This document shows, piece by piece, positions 15,885 through 23,767 of a stretch of 64,000 bases of DNA. Under the pieces are notes generated by a model. That model saw only the letters and a program-made list of their open reading frames with translations, did no database searches and was not told the DNA's origin. Position 1 is the first letter of the stretch; each line of letters begins with the position of its first letter. Both the position numbers and the translations under genes were made by a program. This stretch comes from Falsiroseomonas sp050563525 (GTDB lineage Bacteria > Pseudomonadota > Alphaproteobacteria > Acetobacterales > Acetobacteraceae). The stretch is taken from NCBI RefSeq assembly GCF_050563525.1, contig NZ_JBNXUN010000002.1:496001-560000 (forward strand), in the 5' to 3' direction.

Positions 15885-16635
15885 GTCCGGAGCCCGCCGC
15901 GCTGCAGGAAGCTCTCGAACGTCGCGCGGCCAAGCCGGGCGGGCCCGGCCGGCACCAACTCGGAATCTTCGAGGACCAGGCCGAAATAGGGCGCCGCCGG
16001 ATCCGTCCGGACCACCCGCGCATCGCCCGCGGCAGCCAGGAACCGCGCCACCATGCGGTCGAGCGGCGCACGGTCGGGGCCCGCGATCTCGATGCGGCCA
16101 TCCAGCGGGGCGGCAAGCGCGACATCGGCAACGGCCTCCGCCACGTCGTCCGAGAAGATCGGCTGGATCAGCGCGGATGGCAGCAGCACCTCCTGCCCCT
16201 GCGTCGCGGAGCCCGCGATGGCGCCCATGAATTCGAAGAACTGCGTCGACTGGATGATCGAGTGCGGCACGCCCGATGCCTGGATCAGGTCTTCCTGCGC
16301 CTGCTTGGCACGGAAGTAGCCGCTGGCCTGCAGCCGGGCGGTGCCGACGACCGAAAGCGCGACATGGTGCCGGACGCCCGCCTTGCGTTCCGCCGCGATC
16401 AGGTTGCGGCCGGAGGCCTGGAAGAACGCCATCGCGGCCTCCGCTTCGAAGGAGGGCGAGTTGGAGAGGTCGATGACGATTTCGGCATCGTCCAGCGCCG
16501 CCTCCAGTCCGACGCCGCTGGCCGCGTCCACGCCGGTCGAGGGCGCCGCGGCGATGGCCTCATGTCCGCGCGCCCGCAACTGCGAGACGGTCTTTGACCC
16601 GATCAGGCCGTCCCGCCGATGACGACGATCTTCAT
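15881..16635 (-). pseudogene. NmrA-like NAD(P)-binding oxidoreductase, frameshifted at codon 10
   Basis: The protein should begin MKIVVIGGTGLIGSKTVSQL, the NAD(P)-binding Gly-rich turn of NmrA/atypical SDR proteins. The start (ATG at 16635, AGGAG 8 bases upstream) reads MKIVVIGGTA and then a stop, while the rest, from GLIGSK to the end at 15881, continues in another frame. One G missing near 16607-16610 explains this exactly. The remaining about 240 codons are intact, including QASGVPHSIIQSTQFFEFM. Either a true recent mutation or an assembly error. NmrA-like epimerases and oxidoreductases are the usual ECF41 targets, and an ECF41 promoter precedes it. Confidence 0.8.
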
Positions 16636-16667
16636 GTCCGTGGCTCCTGGCTTTGCTTCTCCAACAG

Positions 16668-16694
16668 GACGAGGCAGCCAGGCCGGGTGTGACA
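16668..16694 (-). promoter_or_regulatory. ECF41-type promoter
   Basis: Read on the minus strand, TGTCACA (16694-16688), a 16-base spacer and CGTC (16671-16668) match the consensus I know for ECF41 sigma factors, TGTCACA-n16-CGTC, in all positions and in spacing. It ends 32 bases before the ATG of the oxidoreductase gene, leaving room for a short leader with its AGGAG site. The ECF41 gene is two genes downstream in the same direction. Confidence 0.85.
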
Positions 16695-16760
16695 TGAGGC
16701 GGCAGATTTTCGTGCGGCCAGCGGCGGGAGGCGACCCTCGCGCCGTCGACCGCCCGATTC

Positions 16761-18245
16761 TCAGGCGACTCCGGCCGCGTCGAAGCCGTCCGCCACGCGC
16801 CCCGTCGGACGCGCCGCCGCATAGGCGCCGCGGGCGAGAAACCGCCCGCTGCCCGGCTGCGCCAGCACCTCCCCATCCCGCACCGCGACGCGGCCGGCGG
16901 CGATGGTGAGGCTGGGGAAACCCTTCACCGAAAAACCTTCCCACGGCGTGTAGTCGATGGCGTGGTGCAGGTCCTCGTTGCGGATCACCCGCTCCGCATC
17001 CGGGTCCCACAGCACCAGATCGGCGTCGGCGCCCGGCATCAGGCTGCCCTTGCGACCCTCCAGCCCGAACAGCTTCGCCGCATTGGCGGAACTCAGCCGG
17101 ACGAAATGCGGCAGGTCGATGCGGCCCTTCGACACGCCTTCGGAAAACAGCACCGGCAGCCGCGTCTCGATGCCCGGCACGCCGTTCGGAATCGCGTTGA
17201 AGGCCGGCGTGCCATCCGGCCGCAACCCGGCGCTGCCCATCCCATAGCCGCCGCCACCGGGCGAGCGCTTCGCCGTGGCAAACGAAAAGCCGCAATGGTC
17301 GGAGGACACCACGTCCAGGGTGCCATCCAGGATGCGTCGCCAGACCCGCTCATTCTCGCCCTTCTCGCGCAGCGCCGGCGAACACACCGCCTTGGCGCCT
17401 GCAAAGTCCGGGCCCTGCAAATCCTCATGCGAATGCGTCAGATATTGCGGGCAGGTCTCACCCCACACCTTCACGCCCCGCGCCCGCGCCCGCGCGATTT
17501 CTTCCGCCGCCTCCTCGCAAGATACGTGAAAAATCTGCACCGGCTGGTCCACCAGCTCGGCCAGCGCGATCGCGCGATGCGTCGCCTCGCGCTCCACCAC
17601 CGGCGGGCGCGACCAGGCGTGCTGCAAGGGGTCGGTCAGCCCGGCGCGCAACAGCGCCTCGATCCGCCAGCCGATCGCCTCGTAGTTCTCGCAATGGATG
17701 GTGACGAAAGCCCGGTGCCGCCGCGCCACCGCCAGCACCTCGATCAACTCCCGATCCGTCAGCCGCAGCGGATCATAAGTGAGGAACACCTTCAGGCTGC
17801 GCACGCCACGCGCCACCAGCGCCGGAATTTCCCGCCGCAACACATCCGGCGTCGGGTCGGTGATGATCTGGTGGAAGGAATAGTCGCAGCGCGACTGGCT
17901 CGCCCGCGCCTCATACCCCGGCGCACTGTCCGCGATGCTGTGGCCCTTCCACTGCGGAAGAAAACAGATGAACGAGGTTGTCCCGCCCGCCAGCGCCGCC
18001 GCCGACCCACTGGCGAAACTCTCCTCATGCACGGACCCGTCCTGGCCCAGCTCCTCGATATGGCAATGCGGATCCAGCCCGCCCGGCGTCACCACCATGC
18101 CCTTGGCCGAAACCTCCTCCCGCCCCGCCGCCAGCCCGCGCCCGAGGGCGACGATCTGGCCGCCAACGATGCCGATATCGGCCTCCACCACCTCCGCCGC
18201 CGTCGCCACGGTGCCACCCCGCACCACCAGATCATACGCCGCCAT
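16761..18245 (-). CDS. dihydropyrimidinase / hydantoinase-type amidohydrolase
   Basis: A 494-residue metal-dependent cyclic amidase. GLDPHCHIE supplies the two His of the binuclear metal site, KVFLTYD the carboxylated bridging Lys, TIHCENYE and IFHVSCEE further His ligands, and DVVSSDHCGF the catalytic Asp. The ending ANAAKLFGLEGRKGSL...ADADLVLWDPD is typical of D-hydantoinases/dihydropyrimidinases. Members open dihydrouracil or hydantoins in pyrimidine breakdown. No dihydropyrimidine dehydrogenase or beta-ureidopropionase is next to it, so its substrate could differ. Start ATG at 18245; no clear promoter was found in the hairpin-rich region upstream. Confidence 0.88.
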   Translation of the reverse strand: MAAYDLVVRGGTVATAAEVVEADIGIVGGQIVALGRGLAAGREEVSAKGMVVTPGGLDPHCHIEELGQDGSVHEESFASGSAAALAGGTTSFICFLPQWKGHSIADSAPGYEARASQSRCDYSFHQIITDPTPDVLRREIPALVARGVRSLKVFLTYDPLRLTDRELIEVLAVARRHRAFVTIHCENYEAIGWRIEALLRAGLTDPLQHAWSRPPVVEREATHRAIALAELVDQPVQIFHVSCEEAAEEIARARARGVKVWGETCPQYLTHSHEDLQGPDFAGAKAVCSPALREKGENERVWRRILDGTLDVVSSDHCGFSFATAKRSPGGGGYGMGSAGLRPDGTPAFNAIPNGVPGIETRLPVLFSEGVSKGRIDLPHFVRLSSANAAKLFGLEGRKGSLMPGADADLVLWDPDAERVIRNEDLHHAIDYTPWEGFSVKGFPSLTIAAGRVAVRDGEVLAQPGSGRFLARGAYAAARPTGRVADGFDAAGVA

Positions 18246-18613
18246 GCCAAACCCCCACCGCCACCATCGCCCCCACGGTGCGCATCCCGCCCGAGCTTGT
18301 CCACCGGAAGCCGCAACGGAAAGGCGGTGGTCCTGGGGCCTTGGCGGCGGAGGTGGCGCGGGCTGCCCGCGGGGAGGGCGCTGCCCTCCCCACACCCCAC
18401 CTGCCAAGGGGCAGCGGCCCCTTGGAACCCTTTGATTCATGAACAGGATGGGAGAGGGGCGCAGCGGTCGCGCCGGGCAAGCGGTCGCTTCGTGCCCCTC
18501 TCCCTTCCTGTTCAAGGTCCTGGCGGTCCAGGTGGCCCTGCCACCTGGTCGGGGGTGCGGGGGGCTGACGCCCCCCGCGAGCCACCCGCGCCGACCACGC
18601 CCCGCCAGCGACC
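18246..18613 (-). repeat. hairpin-rich intergenic block
   Basis: This 368-base gap has no gene but at least five inverted repeats. They are: GGGGAGGGC-gct-GCCCTCCCC (18371-18391); CCAAGGGGC-agcg-GCCCCTTGG (18404-18425); a 20-bp arm pair with one mismatch (18441-18460 and 18494-18513) enclosing two copies of AGCGGTCGC; CCAGGTGG-ccctg-CCACCTGG (18528-18548); and GCGGGGGGC-tgac-GCCCCCCGC (18557-18578). It resembles composite REP-type elements of high-GC genomes. It may terminate transcription from oxyR before the hydrolase gene. Confidence 0.7.
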
Positions 18614-19519
18614 CTAGACCGCGCCGTCCGCCGCGGCTTCGGCGAACCGGCTCAGGCGGGTGCGGACGAGGGTTGTGATGGCGTCGAGGGTGGTGCGGCG
18701 GGGGAAGGTGGTGCGGAAGGTCAGGTTGATCTGGCGGCCGGTGTTGTTGGTCAGGGGGCGGAGGGTGATGCCGGCGTCGCGGGCCACTCCGGCGGCGAGG
18801 CCGGGGATGAGGGTGGTGCCGTAGCCGGCGGCGACCATGTTCATCAGGGTCGCCAGGCTTGAGGCGCGCAGCGCCCCGGCGCGGAGGCCGGGTTGGCCGC
18901 AGGCGGCCAGCGCCTGGTCGCGCAGGCAATGTCCGTCGGCCAGCACCAGCACGTCCGGCGCCAGGTCTTCCTCCCGGATGCGGTCCAGTGCGGCCAGGCG
19001 GTGGTCGGGCGGCAGGGCGGCGAGGAAGGGTTCGGTGAACAGGTCGTGGGATTCGAGTTCGGGTGTTTCCGGCGCGGTGGCGAGAAGCGCGGCGTCGAGG
19101 TCGTGGGTGCGCAGGCGGTCGAGCAGGGCGGTCGTGACGTCCTCCCACGGTTCCACCACCAGGTCGGGCAGCGCGTCGCGCAGCGGGCCGAACACCAGCG
19201 GCAGCAGGTAGGGGGCCAGCGTCGGGATGATGCCGAGGCGGAGCCGGCCGCGCAGTGGGTCGCGGGAGGCCTGGGCCAGGGCCAGCATGGCGTCCGCGGC
19301 GTCCACTGCAGTGCGGGCGTGGGCGAGAAGGGCTTCGCCGGCGGGGGTGGCGGCGACGGATTTGTTGGTGCGTTCGAACAGCACCACGCCGAGTTCCTCC
19401 TCCAGCTTGCGGAGCTGGGTGGACAGGGTGGGCTGGCTGATGTGGCAGAGCTTGGCGGCGCGGCCGAAATGCCGGTGCTCCGCGACGGCGAGCGCGTAGC
19501 GCAGGTCGCGCAGGTTCAT
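18614..19519 (-). CDS. oxyR: hydrogen-peroxide-sensing LysR-type regulator OxyR
   Basis: A 301-residue LysR-family activator. The N-terminal helix-turn-helix (AAKLCHISQPTLSTQLRKLE) is followed by the periplasmic-binding-like sensor. The two redox cysteines of OxyR are present with correct spacing, Cys198 and Cys207 in DGHCLRDQALAAC, so it should form the peroxide-induced disulfide. The start MNLRDLRY (19519) matches the family; an in-frame ATG at 19555 is possible. No catalase or peroxidase gene is in the window, so it presumably regulates distant targets. It diverges from accD across 178 bases. Confidence 0.92.
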   Translation of the reverse strand: MNLRDLRYALAVAEHRHFGRAAKLCHISQPTLSTQLRKLEEELGVVLFERTNKSVAATPAGEALLAHARTAVDAADAMLALAQASRDPLRGRLRLGIIPTLAPYLLPLVFGPLRDALPDLVVEPWEDVTTALLDRLRTHDLDAALLATAPETPELESHDLFTEPFLAALPPDHRLAALDRIREEDLAPDVLVLADGHCLRDQALAACGQPGLRAGALRASSLATLMNMVAAGYGTTLIPGLAAGVARDAGITLRPLTNNTGRQINLTFRTTFPRRTTLDAITTLVRTRLSRFAEAAADGAV

Positions 19520-19580
19520 CGCGGCGTTTCCCCCCTGGTGCGTCTTGTTGTCCATCAGCCTAGCAGGGTTTTTCCCAGGC

Positions 19581-19606
19581 GCATGATATATCTGGTCTAT
19601 CGATGC
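19581..19606. promoter_or_regulatory. AT-rich imperfect dyad between oxyR and accD
   Basis: GCATGATA, nine bases, then TATCGATGC form an imperfect palindrome that stands out as AT-rich in this GC-rich genome. It lies 62 bases upstream of the oxyR start. OxyR proteins usually autoregulate through sites built from ATAG/CTAT quarters, and GATA/CTAT/TATC elements occur here, so an OxyR operator is a reasonable guess, not a demonstrated one. Confidence 0.4.
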
Positions 19607-19697
19607 GGTTGACGAGGCTTTGGCCCTGCCCTTGCGCCGCGGCCCCTGTTGCCCCTACCTCCGGTCGGTTTGCGGCGGTGCGTGAGGGTTTGGACCT

Positions 19698-20627
19698 ATG
19701 AACTGGATCAGCGACTGGGCGCTGCCGAAGGTAAAGGCGCTGTTCGGCCAGCCGCGGGAGGTGCCGGACAACCTCTGGCACAAATGCCCGGCCTGCGAGC
19801 AGATGATCTTCCACCGCGACCTGGAGCGAAACCTGCATGTCTGCACCCATTGCGGCCATCACATGCGGCTATCCGCCGCCGGCCGGGTGAAGGCGACGCT
19901 GGACGAGGGCTGGTCGCGGATCGAATTGCCGAAGGTGCCAACCGACCCACTACGCTTCCGCGACCAGCGGAAATACGCGGACCGGTTGAAGGAGGCGCAG
20001 CAGAAGGCCGGCATGGATGATGCCGTGCTGGTGGCGCAGGGCAACATCCACGGCCGCCGTGCGGTGGTCGCGGCCTTCGAATTCAGCTTCATGGCGGGGT
20101 CGATGGGTGCCGCGGTGGGCGAGGCGCTGGTGACGGCGGCCAAGCTCGCGGTGCTGCAGGACAGCCCGCTGATCGTCTTCACCGCATCGGGCGGTGCCCG
20201 CATGCAGGAAGGCGCCGTCAGCCTGATGCAGATGCCGCGCACCGTGATCGCCACGCGCATGGTCAAGGAGGCCGGGCTGCCCTTCATCGTGGTGCTGTGC
20301 GACCCGACCACGGGCGGCGTCACCGCCAGCTTCGCCATGCTGGGCGACATCCAGATCGCCGAGCCCAACGCGCTGATCGGCTTCGCCGGCGCCCGCGTCA
20401 TCGAGCAGACGGTGCGGGAGAAGCTGCCGGAGGGGTTCCAGCGGGCGGAATACCTGTTGGAGCACGGCATCCTCGACATGGTGGTGAAGCGCCACGACAT
20501 GCGCGACACGCTGGCGCGCACCATTTCCCTCCTGCGGGAGCCAACGCTGCCGGAGGCGCCGGTGGAGGAACTGGTCGCCCTGCCGGCGCCGGAACCCGTG
20601 GAAGCCGAGGTCGTGAAGCCCGCGTGA
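19698..20627 (+). CDS. accD: acetyl-CoA carboxylase carboxyltransferase subunit beta
   Basis: A 309-residue subunit that, with AccA, transfers carboxyl from biotin to acetyl-CoA to give malonyl-CoA for fatty acid synthesis. The four-Cys zinc ribbon is at residues about 30-55 (CPACEQMIF ... CTHCGHHM). The crotonase-like core includes FTASGGARMQEGAVSLMQM and CDPTTGGVTASFAMLGD, which shape the acyl-CoA pocket. Length is normal, with a short acidic Pro/Glu tail. Its TGA overlaps the GTG of folC, the usual accD-folC arrangement of proteobacteria. Confidence 0.96.
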   Translation: MNWISDWALPKVKALFGQPREVPDNLWHKCPACEQMIFHRDLERNLHVCTHCGHHMRLSAAGRVKATLDEGWSRIELPKVPTDPLRFRDQRKYADRLKEAQQKAGMDDAVLVAQGNIHGRRAVVAAFEFSFMAGSMGAAVGEALVTAAKLAVLQDSPLIVFTASGGARMQEGAVSLMQMPRTVIATRMVKEAGLPFIVVLCDPTTGGVTASFAMLGDIQIAEPNALIGFAGARVIEQTVREKLPEGFQRAEYLLEHGILDMVVKRHDMRDTLARTISLLREPTLPEAPVEELVALPAPEPVEAEVVKPA

Positions 20628-21922
20628 CCACGACCACCTCACGCAGCGAGGCCATCATCGACCGGCTGCATGCGCTGCACCCGAAGCTGATCGACCTCAG
20701 CCTCGGCCGGCTGCAGCGCTGCCTCGCGGCACTGGATCATCCGGAACGGCGGCTGCCGCCGGTGGTCCATGTGGCCGGCACCAACGGCAAGGGCAGCACC
20801 TGCGCCTTCCTGCGCGCCATCGCGGAAGCCGCCGGGCTGCGTGTGCATGTCTACACCAGCCCGCACCTGGTCCGCTTCCATGAGCGCATCCGGCTGGCCG
20901 GCGAACTGGTGACCGAGGACGCGCTGGCGGCGGCGCTGGAGCATGTCGAGCGGGTGAACGCCGGCGCGCCGATCACGGTGTTCGAGGTCACCACCGCCGT
21001 CGCGCTGCACCTGTTCGCCAGCGTTCCGGCGGACCTGCTGGTGCTGGAGGTTGGGCTTGGGGGGCGGTTCGACGCGACCAACGTGGTGGACCGGCCGGTG
21101 GCGACCGCGATCGCCAGCATCTCCATGGACCACATGGATTTCCTGGGGGATTCGCTGGCCGGAATCGCCGGCGAGAAGGCCGGCATCATCAAGCCCGGCG
21201 TGACCTGCGCCACCGGTGCGCAGCCGCCGGAGGCGCTTTCCGTTATCGCCGCGGAGGCAGCCGCCCAGGGCGCGAGGTTGCTGGCGCGCGGCCGGGACTG
21301 GGACGTGGCGCGGCATGCGGACGGCACGCTGACCTACCGCGACGCGGCCGGAAGTATCGCCCTGCCGCCGCCGGGGCTCGCCGGACCGCACCAATCCGAC
21401 AATGCCGGCATCGCCATCGCGGCGCTGCGCGCCTGGAATCCCGCCTGGCTGACGGAGGCCGCGATCCGCGCCGGCATCGCCCAGGCGAAGTGGCCGGCCC
21501 GCATGCAGCGCCTCGGCGGGCGCCTCGCGGGGATGCTGCCGGCGGGGTGGGAGCTGTGGCTGGATGGCGGCCACAATGCCGGGGCCGGCGTTGCGGTCGG
21601 TCGGCACATCCGGGAGAATTTCGGCGACCGGCCGCTGCATGTGCTGGTCGGCATGAAGGCCGGCAAGCAGGTGCCGCAATTCCTCGCCCCGATCATCCCG
21701 GCCGCGACCAGCCTCTGGGCGGTGGCGGAGCCGGGGCAGCATCTGGCGATGCCGGTCGAGGGCATCGTCGCCGCCAGCGGCGGCGCGGCGCGGGCCGGCG
21801 GCACGGTGGAACAGGCCCTGGCGGCGCTGCCACGGGAGGGCCCGCCCGCCCGGGTGCTGATCTGCGGCAGCCTGTACCTGGCGGGCGAGGTTCTGAAACG
21901 GGACGGTTCTCCCCTGGCGTAA
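20624..21922 (+). CDS. folC: bifunctional dihydrofolate synthase / folylpolyglutamate synthase
   Basis: A 432-residue Mur-ligase-fold enzyme that adds Glu to dihydropteroate and then to folates, using ATP. The P-loop HVAGTNGKGSTCAFL, the folate-contacting TSPHLVRFHERIR, the magnesium site VLEVGLGGRFDATN and the C-terminal domain motif LWLDGGHNAGAG are all present. GTG start overlaps the accD stop, so it is translated from the accD transcript. It is followed by a 48-base gap and a permease in the same direction. Confidence 0.95.
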   Translation: MTTTTSRSEAIIDRLHALHPKLIDLSLGRLQRCLAALDHPERRLPPVVHVAGTNGKGSTCAFLRAIAEAAGLRVHVYTSPHLVRFHERIRLAGELVTEDALAAALEHVERVNAGAPITVFEVTTAVALHLFASVPADLLVLEVGLGGRFDATNVVDRPVATAIASISMDHMDFLGDSLAGIAGEKAGIIKPGVTCATGAQPPEALSVIAAEAAAQGARLLARGRDWDVARHADGTLTYRDAAGSIALPPPGLAGPHQSDNAGIAIAALRAWNPAWLTEAAIRAGIAQAKWPARMQRLGGRLAGMLPAGWELWLDGGHNAGAGVAVGRHIRENFGDRPLHVLVGMKAGKQVPQFLAPIIPAATSLWAVAEPGQHLAMPVEGIVAASGGAARAGGTVEQALAALPREGPPARVLICGSLYLAGEVLKRDGSPLA

Positions 21923-21970
21923 GCCGGCACATTGCGGCATGCAGTTCGCAACCGGCGCGTGCAGGATACA

Positions 21971-23674
21971 ATGAGCATCGAAACGACCGCCGGCCCGCGC
22001 TGGCCCCTGCACAGTGCGCCGCCGCCCGGCGTGCTGTGGCCGGCGGCGTTGCAGCATGTCGGGCTCGGCTCCGTCACGCTGGTTTTTCCGCTGCTGGTCG
22101 CCGACACGGCGGGCGTCGATGGCGCGACGGTCTCCGGCTACCTGTCGCTGGCCATGCTGGCGCTCGGCATCGCCACGCTGCTGCAGGCCTGGGGCCGGCA
22201 TGGCATCGGCTCCGGCTACCTGCTGCCGGCGGTGTTCACCGCCATCTACCTGCCGCCCAGCTTCATCGCCGCGCAGCAGGGCGGCATCGCGGCCGTTTCG
22301 GCACTGACCATGGTGGCGGGGGCGACGCAGATCCTGTTGTCCTTCGCCGTGCGCCGCCTGCGGCCCTGGCTGCCGACGGAGCTGGTGGGCCTGGTGGTGC
22401 TGATGATTGGCATCGGGCTCGGCCTGCTGGCGCTGCGGCTGATGCTCGGCTTCGGGCCGGGGCTGGACCGCGGCACGGATGACCGGCCGGCGACAGCCGT
22501 CGCGCTGGCGGTCATCATCGGCCTCAGCGTCTGGGGCGGGCCGCGGCTGCGGCCGGTGGCGGTGCTGGCCGGGCTGGTGCTGGGTTTCTGCTTGCATGCG
22601 GGGCGGGTGATGCTGGCGGGCGGGACACTGCTGCCCGTGCCGGTGGCCTGGCAGCTACCAGCCTGGCCGCTGGCAGTGCCGAGCCTGGAATGGGCGCTGG
22701 TGCCGGGCTTCGCGATTGGGGCGCTGGCCTGCCTGGTGCGGGTCTGCGGCGATGTCGTGGCCTGCCAGCGGGCGAACGACCCGGCCTGGCGCCGCCCGGA
22801 TTTCGGGCCGATGCGGGCCGGGGCGCTGGCGGATGGGATCGGCACCTTCATCGCTGGCGGGCTCGGCCTGCCGGGGACCAACAGCTACACGGCGAGCGTC
22901 GGGCTTTCGATCGCGACCGGCGTCGCGGCGCGGCGGGTCGCGCTGGCGGTGGGGGCGCTGTGGATCGGCCTCGCGCTGGTGCCGGGCTCGGCGGCGGTGG
23001 TGTTGGCGGTGCCGCACGGCGTGCTGGGCGCGGCGCTGTTCTTCGCCGCCGCCTTCATCGTCGCCACCGGCATGGGCATCGTCACGCAGCGGCTGATGGA
23101 TGCGCGGCGCACGCTGGTGGTGGGCGCGGCGCTGGTCATCGGACTGTCCTACGACGCGGCGCCGCAGATCTTCTCCAGCATGCCGGCGGGACTCCGGCTG
23201 CTGGTTTCCTCATCCCTCGTACTGGCGATGGTGGCGGCGCTGCTGCTGGTCGCCGCCTTCCGCATCGGCACCGCCCGCCAGCGCCGCCTGTCCTGGCAGC
23301 CGGCGGATGGCGCGGAGGCGTTGCAGGCCTTCGCCCGCCAATCCGGCGCCGAGTGGGGTGCACGGGCGGAGGTGGTGGCGCGGCTGGAGGCGGCGCTGGA
23401 GGAAGTCGCCGCCGCCCTGCCCGGGGTCCTTGCCCCGCGCGGGACGCTGGAGCTTTCGGCCCGCTTCGACGAATTCAACCTCGACGCCGTGCTGCGCTGG
23501 CCGGGCGAGCCGCTGCTGCCCGCCGATGGCACACCGCCCAGCCTGGAGGCGGCGGAGGATGCCGCGCTCGCCGCCCGCCTCGCCGCCATGCTGCTGCGCC
23601 GGTCGGCGGACCGGGTGGCGGAGATCGTGCTGCCGGATGGCCGGCACGAACTGCGGCTGCACTACGATCATTGA
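21971..23674 (+). CDS. NCS2-family purine/pyrimidine permease with extra C-terminal domain
   Basis: A 567-residue protein. The first about 430 residues form a 14-segment NCS2 (xanthine/uracil) permease core with LPAVFTAIYLPPSF and the GLGLPGTNSYTASVGLS helix-break segment that contributes to substrate binding. Residues about 440-567 form a soluble tail: WGARAEVVARLEAALEEV, ELSARFDEFNLDAVLRWPG, and ELRLHYDH, which looks like a degenerate histidine-kinase-type ATPase domain lacking clear N and G boxes. The ATG at 21971 has AGGA upstream and is preferred over 21932. The transported base is not determinable. Confidence 0.8.
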   Translation: MSIETTAGPRWPLHSAPPPGVLWPAALQHVGLGSVTLVFPLLVADTAGVDGATVSGYLSLAMLALGIATLLQAWGRHGIGSGYLLPAVFTAIYLPPSFIAAQQGGIAAVSALTMVAGATQILLSFAVRRLRPWLPTELVGLVVLMIGIGLGLLALRLMLGFGPGLDRGTDDRPATAVALAVIIGLSVWGGPRLRPVAVLAGLVLGFCLHAGRVMLAGGTLLPVPVAWQLPAWPLAVPSLEWALVPGFAIGALACLVRVCGDVVACQRANDPAWRRPDFGPMRAGALADGIGTFIAGGLGLPGTNSYTASVGLSIATGVAARRVALAVGALWIGLALVPGSAAVVLAVPHGVLGAALFFAAAFIVATGMGIVTQRLMDARRTLVVGAALVIGLSYDAAPQIFSSMPAGLRLLVSSSLVLAMVAALLLVAAFRIGTARQRRLSWQPADGAEALQAFARQSGAEWGARAEVVARLEAALEEVAAALPGVLAPRGTLELSARFDEFNLDAVLRWPGEPLLPADGTPPSLEAAEDAALAARLAAMLLRRSADRVAEIVLPDGRHELRLHYDH

Positions 23675-23767
23675 TACTGCCCGGCAACGACGCCCCCGGT
23701 ACGAGGCGGAGTGCGTCGCGAGCCCCCCCCCCTCACCCAACCATCTCCCCCGACCGGAGAAGACGGC
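23675..23767. other. short convergent gap with REP-like motif
   Basis: Between two convergent genes, the sequence CCCTCACCCAACCATCTCCCC followed by CCGGAGAA resembles the common REP-type element of many proteobacteria (pyrimidine-rich arm, short loop, partial complementary GGAGA arm). It could act as a bidirectional terminator. Confidence 0.35.
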
